Assembly: GCA_958435885.1 (NCBI GenBank)
Contig: CAUBHZ010000003.1
Span: forward strand, 1 to 19,834
Direction: 5' to 3'
Length of the DNA: 19,834 nucleotides
Origin: an uncultured Intestinimonas sp.
GTDB lineage: Bacteria; Bacillota_A; Clostridia; Oscillospirales; Oscillospiraceae
Shown: in pieces, positions 15,722-19,834 of the stretch
How the letters are laid out: every line of letters starts with the position of its first letter
Position numbering within the stretch: the first letter of the stretch is position 1
The notes under the pieces: generated by a model
Seen by the model: the letters and a program-made list of their open reading frames with translations, nothing else
The model's database searches: none
Told to the model about the DNA's origin: nothing
Made by a program: the position numbers and the translations under genes

Positions 15722-16140
15722 CAGGCCTCTTTACGGGCCACGATGCGGAACTGGAGGGACTTGCGGCGCTTGACCCGGCGGTCCAGGGCGATGATGAGCA
15801 GTACGCTGACGGCAAAGGCGGCGGCGGCGGCCAGGATGCACCAGCCCTGAGTGAGCCCAAAAGCCTGGGCCACCAGATAACCGGCCACCAGCAGCACCAT
15901 GGGCACCAGGTAGACGAAGGCGATGATACCCATGAGCTGAGAATTCTCTGTCTCCACCACCACCAGCTCGCCCGCCTTGGCGTCCACGGTGTTTTCCGCC
16001 AGAGCGGTGACGGTGGGCTGGGCCGCTGTCATGCAGCCGCCGCACTCGGAGCAGTTATGGGCGCACGCGCCCTGCCGGATCACCGCCACCTCGGCGGTGC
16101 CGTTGGGAAAGGTCTGTTTGATTTGCGCAGTTTGTGTCAT
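15721..16140 (-). CDS. rseC: RseC-family membrane protein (SoxR-reducing-system type, 139 aa)
   Basis: The N-terminal half is cytosolic and carries four closely spaced cysteines (C26, C30, C33, C36 in CAHNCSECGGC), the family signature. Two membrane helices follow (about 69-90 and 98-117), then a basic tail (RRVKRRKS). In proteobacteria RseC works with the Rsx/Rnf complex to re-reduce SoxR. In Clostridia the family occurs without SoxR, and its partner is uncertain; no Rnf gene is seen here. The ribosome-binding site GGAGAG is 9 nt before the ATG. The gene follows cdaR by 18 bp. Confidence 0.88.
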   Translation of the reverse strand: MTQTAQIKQTFPNGTAEVAVIRQGACAHNCSECGGCMTAAQPTVTALAENTVDAKAGELVVVETENSQLMGIIAFVYLVPMVLLVAGYLVAQAFGLTQGWCILAAAAAFAVSVLLIIALDRRVKRRKSLQFRIVARKEA

Positions 16141-16158
16141 AGCGAAAGACTCTCCTAA

Positions 16159-17445
16159 TTATTGTGACTGGATATTGACCACAACGATGTACCCGCTGCT
16201 GCCGGGACTGATCACCCCGCAGCGGCTGTCACCGTCCAAATAGATCTTGGGGGTAAAGGGGAACTGGGCCTGCCGCAGGTTCTGGCCCTCCAGGTCCACC
16301 ACGACCCGGATCTGATAGCCCTCCACAGTGTCCAGCGCGTCGGCGGGACCACGGACCTTCACCTGGAGGGACTGGGTCACGGCGTCGGCAGTAAAGCCGG
16401 ACGGCGTATTGATGACGTCGATGTTGGAGGTCTCCACCGTTTTGGTCTCCAGCCCACGGATGGTGACGGTGACGGTGGCCTGCGTGATGCCGCTGTCGTT
16501 GCTCAGCTCCGGCGTGAGCTCGATGGGGAAGACAAACTCCTGCTGATCCTGGATCACCTGGGACAGGTCGATCTTGCCCACGGTGATGGTCTTACCCTCC
16601 AGGTAGGACACATCGGCCTCGTCACCGGAGACCTGGATGGTGGCAGGCTGGATATCCACCGTCACATAGCGCTCAAAGTTGTCCTCGGTGATGCCGCCGC
16701 CGTAGATATACTCCACGCTCAGCGGGACCTCCATGGTCTTGACCACCGGCATGACCACGCTCACCGTGTTCACGTTGGTGGTGAGATCGTCGTCGTCCAC
16801 CACCTCGCCGTCGGCTGTCATGAGCTGGAAGCCCAGCTCGCCGGTATAGGTCTTGGTGAGTTTGTCACCCGTAATGGTGACCTGGGCGTACTCCACCTGG
16901 TTCACCAGCGTCTCAGGACCCTGGACCTTGATGGTGCCCGGCGTGACCTCTACCGGGTTGGCCCGGTAGTTGTTGTCCTCATCCACCGTGCCCTCAAAGA
17001 CGCCCCGGACCTCCACCGTCTTGGACATGAGCCGGGTGACCGTGACCTGGATGGTCTTCCCCTCCTGGTCCATCACCCGCACACCGGTGGAGGTGAGCGA
17101 GGTGAACTCCGGCGTGATGGTACAGTTGAGGTCATAGGTTCCGGGCTCGGTGATTTCGGCCACATTGATGGTGGCGCTGAAATATTCACTGGGGTTGGAG
17201 GCCATATTTACCAGCAGGGTCCGATTCCCGCTGACCCGGGCGCTGACCGTAAGCTTGGTATTGGGGTCGATCATCAGGCCCTTGGCGTTCAGGGCCTCCT
17301 CCCCCACCACCGTCACCGGAATGTTGCGCACGGTGGACTCACCCACATCGGTCACGCTGGCCGTCACATAGGCCCACAGGCCAAGGGCGATGAGGATGGA
17401 CAGGATGATATTGAAGACTTTACTTTCCGTGAACTTCTTCCCCAT
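16159..17445 (-). CDS. cdaR: YbbR-domain regulator of the diadenylate cyclase, CdaR (428 aa)
   Basis: CdaR is a membrane-anchored extracytoplasmic protein that binds CdaA and tunes c-di-AMP synthesis. One N-terminal membrane helix (about 11-30, VFNIILSILIALGLWAYVTA) is followed by about four YbbR repeats (roughly 35-120, 125-210, 215-310, 320-420), each rich in beta strands and ending in segments such as TVTVRG or KVRGP. The ATG at 17445 is chosen because it directly precedes the membrane helix. The open frame above it lies inside cdaA and is not YbbR-like. It overlaps the end of cdaA by 26 bp, supporting coupled translation. Confidence 0.93.
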   Translation of the reverse strand: MGKKFTESKVFNIILSILIALGLWAYVTASVTDVGESTVRNIPVTVVGEEALNAKGLMIDPNTKLTVSARVSGNRTLLVNMASNPSEYFSATINVAEITEPGTYDLNCTITPEFTSLTSTGVRVMDQEGKTIQVTVTRLMSKTVEVRGVFEGTVDEDNNYRANPVEVTPGTIKVQGPETLVNQVEYAQVTITGDKLTKTYTGELGFQLMTADGEVVDDDDLTTNVNTVSVVMPVVKTMEVPLSVEYIYGGGITEDNFERYVTVDIQPATIQVSGDEADVSYLEGKTITVGKIDLSQVIQDQQEFVFPIELTPELSNDSGITQATVTVTIRGLETKTVETSNIDVINTPSGFTADAVTQSLQVKVRGPADALDTVEGYQIRVVVDLEGQNLRQAQFPFTPKIYLDGDSRCGVISPGSSGYIVVVNIQSQ

Positions 17446-18310
17446 CGTTTTTGTCACCTTTTTTCGACTTGAATAGGGCGGAGAACTTGTTGGAAGAGCC
17501 GGAGCTGTCCTCCTTGGGGAGCAGCTCGTTGCGCAGCAGCCGCTCCAGGGTCTCCGGAGCCAGGTGCCGCTTGAGCATGCCGTTGACCGCCACGGAGATG
17601 GAGCCGGTCTCCTCTGAGACGATGGCCACCACCGCGTCGGAGTTCTCACTCATGCCGATGCCGGCCCGGTGGCGCATACCCAGGTCCCGGGACAGATTCA
17701 CATTGCCCGACAGGGGGAGCACGCAGCCCGCCCCCACGATATGTCCGTTCCGGACGATGACGGCGCCGTCGTGGAGGGGCGCTTTGTTCCAGAAGAGGTT
17801 TTTGAGAAGCTCTGCCGCCACGGTGGAATCCAGGGCGGTGCCCGTCTTGATGATGTCGTCCAGAGGCACCTTTCGCTCAAAGACCATCAGTGCCCCCACC
17901 TTGTCCCTGGAAAGGGAGGCATAGGCCTGGACGGTCTGGGAGATGGCCTCCTCCACCTCCGGGGGAGCCTCCTCCCTGCTGAACACGTCGCCCAGGGTGG
18001 TGCTGCCCAGCTGCTCCAGGAAGCGCCGGATCTCCGGCTGGAACACCACGATGAGGGCCAGCATTCCCATCTCCACCATGTGGGAGAGAAAGAAGTGGAT
18101 GACCCGCAGATTGAGCATGGTGGACGAGGAGAGCACCAGCGCGGCCAGCAGCAGCAGGATGGCCTTGGCCACCTGCGCCGCCCGGCTCCGGCGGACCAGC
18201 ATCAGGAGCCGGTAGATGATCACCGCGATGATGGTCACGTCCACGATATCGAATATGGAAATGTTAAAGGTCTGGATGTACTGGTACATCCACTGTAAAA
18301 TATCCGTCAT
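17420..18310 (-). CDS. cdaA: Diadenylate cyclase CdaA (296 aa)
   Basis: CdaA makes c-di-AMP, which controls potassium, osmolyte and cell-wall homeostasis. Three membrane helices occupy about residues 22-38, 47-63 and 80-92. The DAC domain has the DGA motif (181-183, in LHDGAVIV) and RHR (213-215, in GMRHRAGIG), both needed for catalysis. The ATG at 18310 is preferred because GGGAG lies 9 nt upstream; an in-frame ATG at 18328 would add six residues but has no ribosome-binding site. The C-terminal 30 residues are a polar, Ser/Lys-rich tail. It is the first gene after a SigA-type promoter. Confidence 0.95.
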   Translation of the reverse strand: MTDILQWMYQYIQTFNISIFDIVDVTIIAVIIYRLLMLVRRSRAAQVAKAILLLLAALVLSSSTMLNLRVIHFFLSHMVEMGMLALIVVFQPEIRRFLEQLGSTTLGDVFSREEAPPEVEEAISQTVQAYASLSRDKVGALMVFERKVPLDDIIKTGTALDSTVAAELLKNLFWNKAPLHDGAVIVRNGHIVGAGCVLPLSGNVNLSRDLGMRHRAGIGMSENSDAVVAIVSEETGSISVAVNGMLKRHLAPETLERLLRNELLPKEDSSGSSNKFSALFKSKKGDKNDGEEVHGK

Positions 18311-18342
18311 TTCCATTATCTCCCACATCTAAAATGACCCAA

Positions 18343-18367
18343 GGGCGGGTCCGACGCCCTCCCGCCC
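18343..18367 (-). promoter_or_regulatory. Hairpin at the 5' end of the cdaA leader
   Basis: GGGCGGG and CCCGCCC form a perfect 7-bp stem with an 11-nt loop, starting a few bases after the predicted transcription start and ending 32 nt before the cdaA ATG. There is no U-tract, so it is not a typical terminator. Hairpins at the extreme 5' end often protect mRNA from decay; a regulatory role is only inferred. Confidence 0.55.
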
Positions 18368-18419
18368 ATTTCAAATATTATACTGTATCCACCGGCAAAT
18401 GGCAAGGACCCCGCCCATT
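18361..18419 (-). repeat. Direct repeat AATGGGCGGG flanking the cdaA promoter
   Basis: The 10-mer AATGGGCGGG occurs on the minus strand at 18410-18419, just upstream of the -35 box, and at 18361-18370, at the predicted transcription start, 49 bp apart. Placement on both sides of the promoter suggests operator sites, but the second copy also forms part of the leader hairpin, and the sequence is GC-rich, so chance is possible. Confidence 0.4.
18377..18405 (-). promoter_or_regulatory. SigA-type promoter of the cdaA operon
   Basis: On the minus strand TTGCCA (18400-18405) and TATAAT (18377-18382) are separated by exactly 17 nt, an almost perfect vegetative promoter in a locally AT-richer stretch. 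The predicted start is near 18370, about 60 nt before the cdaA ATG. It lies after the terminator of the upstream gene and is the only strong vegetative promoter I see in the window. Confidence 0.85.
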
Positions 18420-18450
18420 AAATTTCCCTGAACTTTACTCAGAAACAGAC

Positions 18451-18499
18451 GAAAAAAAGCGTGCGAGGGCGCGCGGCGGAGAAACCGCGGTCCTCGCAC
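18451..18499 (-). terminator. Intrinsic terminator after the aminotransferase gene
   Basis: GTGCGAGG (18492-18499 in minus reading) pairs perfectly with CCTCGCAC (18461-18468). An inner CGCGG/CCGCG stem extends the pairing, and GC plus seven T residues follow. It starts 12 nt after the stop codon of the aminotransferase gene and cleanly separates that unit from the cdaA operon. Confidence 0.9.
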
Positions 18500-18511
18500 A
18501 ACGGGACACGC

Positions 18512-19636
18512 TCAGAGCGCCCGGAGGCGGCTCACCGCCCTGGCCAGGGCGGCGACCTCCCCGGGGCCGTTGAAGGCGGAAAAGCTGACCCGCACAGTCC
18601 CTGTCTCCAGGGTACCGGCGGTGCGGTGGGCCAAAGGGGCGCAGTGGAGGCCGGACCGGACGGCGATCCCCTGCCCGGCAAGCCGGGTCCCTGCCTCCTC
18701 GCAGTCCATACCCTCCACCCGGAAGGAGACCACGCCCGCCTGATGGGCCAGCCTCGGGGCGGCATAGACGGTGACGCCCTCCAACCGGGAGAGTGCCCGG
18801 ACGCACTGGACGGCCAGATGCCGCTCGTGCTCCAGGATCTGTGCCGGACCTCTGCGCTCCACGAACCGCAGACCCTCCAGCAGTCCGGCGGCGCCGGGGA
18901 CGTTGTGGGTGCCCGCCTCCAGCCGGTCGGGCAGGAAGTCGGGCATCTCCTGGAGCATGGAGAGAGACCCGGTCCCTCCCTCCATCAGTGGCCGCGCCGG
19001 CTGTGCACACAGCAGAAGGCCGGTGCCCTGGGGTCCATAGAGTCCCTTGTGGCCCGGCATGGCGATAAAAGCGGCGCCCAGTTCCTTCAGGTGTACGGGC
19101 AGCGCACCGGCGGACTGGGAGGCGTCCAGGATCAGCGGCACTCCCCGTTCGCGGCACAGGGCGGCGATCCGCTCCACCGGCAGCACGTATCCGAAGACGT
19201 TGGAGACATGGGTACAGATGACGCAGGAGACTTCCGGCGTCATCAGCGCATGGAACCGCTCCACCATGGCCTCCGGCTGGAACAGCGGAGCGTCGGCCAC
19301 CTTTACCGTCACATTGGGGATGGCGGCCAAGGGGCGGGTGACGGCGTTGTGCTCATAGCCGGAGATGAGCACCGTATCCCCGGGAGAGACCAGCGTCTTG
19401 ATGGCCAGGTTGAGGCCGTGGGTGGCGTTCATGGTGAGCACCACCTGGTCGGGCTCCGGGACGTGAAAGAGCCGGGCGGCGGTCTCCCGGCAGGCAAAAA
19501 TGGTATCGGCCGCCGCCATGGCGGCAGGGTAGCCGCCCCGGCCGGGGCTGGCCATACGATTGATGGCAACCGCCGCCGCTCTGGCCACCGCCGGCGGCTT
19601 CTGGAGGGTGGTGGCGGCAGAGTCCAGGTAGATCAT
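18512..19636 (-). CDS. Class-V aminotransferase, cysteine-desulfurase family (EF2568-like, 374 aa)
   Basis: A PLP enzyme of the NifS/SufS superfamily. It begins MIYLDSAATT. The PLP lysine is K197 in MPGHKGLYGPQG, the ring-stacking histidine is H96 in GYEHNAV, and D171 in DASQSAG binds the pyridine nitrogen. C332 in SGLHCAPLAH is the candidate persulfide cysteine. The last motif is typical of the subfamily represented by Enterococcus faecalis EF2568, which comparative genomics has linked to selenium-dependent molybdenum hydroxylases. It starts within the end of a DUF3343 (Se/S-carrier-like) gene (4-nt overlap), which supports a role in sulfur or selenium delivery. The actual substrate (cysteine or selenocysteine) is unknown. 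Confidence 0.9.
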   Translation of the reverse strand: MIYLDSAATTLQKPPAVARAAAVAINRMASPGRGGYPAAMAAADTIFACRETAARLFHVPEPDQVVLTMNATHGLNLAIKTLVSPGDTVLISGYEHNAVTRPLAAIPNVTVKVADAPLFQPEAMVERFHALMTPEVSCVICTHVSNVFGYVLPVERIAALCRERGVPLILDASQSAGALPVHLKELGAAFIAMPGHKGLYGPQGTGLLLCAQPARPLMEGGTGSLSMLQEMPDFLPDRLEAGTHNVPGAAGLLEGLRFVERRGPAQILEHERHLAVQCVRALSRLEGVTVYAAPRLAHQAGVVSFRVEGMDCEEAGTRLAGQGIAVRSGLHCAPLAHRTAGTLETGTVRVSFSAFNGPGEVAALARAVSRLRAL

Positions 19637-19834
19637 GGCCCCACCTGCCGGTAGCTGCCGTCCGACTCCGCGATATAGATCCCCTTGGGCCGCAGCTCCG
19701 CCCGATTGAGCAATACCAGGGCTTGGGCCAGCCGGCGCTCCGACACCTTTACCGCGTACCCGCAGCCCTCCCCCACGATGGATTTGGGTGCCCGGAGGAC
19801 CACGCCGGTGATCCCTCCCCGCTCCAGCACGGCC
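19633..19834 (-). CDS. DUF3343 (putative Se/S carrier-like) protein, 5' end outside the window
   Basis: The visible C-terminal 67 codons include LERGGITGVVLRAP, the GEGCGYAVKV segment with the single conserved cysteine, and GIYIAESDG. They match the small DUF3343 family, annotated as putative Se/S carrier-like. The frame is open to the right edge; the GTG at 19830 is in the middle of the conserved part and is not the start. About 20 residues are probably missing. It overlaps the aminotransferase start by 4 nt (ATGA). The carrier role is inferred from family naming and from the desulfurase neighbour. Confidence 0.8.
   Translation of the reverse strand, partial: AVLERGGITGVVLRAPKSIVGEGCGYAVKVSERRLAQALVLLNRAELRPKGIYIAESDGSYRQVGP

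Noticed and set aside
18311..18328. Upstream ATG of cdaA
   Set aside because: No ribosome-binding site before it, whereas the ATG at 18310 has GGGAG at 9 nt and gives the usual family N-terminus.
18329..18450. c-di-AMP (ydaO-type) or other riboswitch before cdaA
   Set aside because: With the start near 18370 the leader is only about 60 nt with a single simple hairpin, too short for known riboswitch classes.
1..19834. Mobile elements, CRISPR arrays, tRNA or rRNA genes
   Set aside because: No transposase, integrase, regular direct-repeat array, or tRNA/rRNA-like sequence was seen on either strand. The content is chromosomal core genes.

Overview
All genes recognised in this window lie on the minus strand, so the description follows transcription from high to low coordinates. 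The DNA is GC-rich. The gene set combines a Bacillota housekeeping cluster, a PASTA-domain kinase, the diadenylate cyclase CdaA and endospore genes (spoVM and a SPOCS/DUF3794 protein). This points to a spore-forming member of the Clostridia, probably Oscillospiraceae-like; the family level is inference, since there is no rRNA or marker search behind it.

Region 1 (19834-18451): the end of a DUF3343 (Se/S carrier-like) gene overlaps a class-V aminotransferase/cysteine-desulfurase-family gene, closed by a strong intrinsic terminator. Region 2 (18450-13754): a clear SigA-type promoter (TTGCCA, 17 nt, TATAAT) precedes cdaA-cdaR (c-di-AMP synthase and its YbbR regulator), then an RseC-family protein, a DUF5685 protein, a J-domain/TPR-like protein and a small membrane protein, nearly all overlapping or abutting. 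glmM, the usual third gene after cdaA-cdaR, is not here.

Region 3 (13670-1360): the conserved cluster yicC-remA-gmk-rpoZ-priA-def-fmt-rsmB-rlmN-prpC-prkC-rsgA. It covers nucleotide metabolism and transcription (gmk, rpoZ), replication restart (priA), N-formyl-methionine handling (fmt, def), rRNA methylation (rsmB, rlmN), Ser/Thr phospho-signalling (prpC, prkC) and 30S maturation (rsgA). Compared with the Bacillus subtilis order, coaBC, rpe and thiN are missing. priA carries one in-frame TAG stop in its winged-helix region; the frame is otherwise intact.

Region 4 (1359-1): a 23-codon spoVM gene sits just after rsgA, and a long SPOCS-domain (SipL-like) gene runs off the left edge. A large hairpin with a U-tract separates rsgA from spoVM, and its 3' arm contains the spoVM ribosome-binding site. 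A SigE-like promoter precedes the SPOCS gene. In Clostridioides difficile and B. subtilis, SpoVM and SipL/SpoIVA act together in spore-coat assembly, so the left end looks like a small sporulation module attached to the housekeeping cluster.
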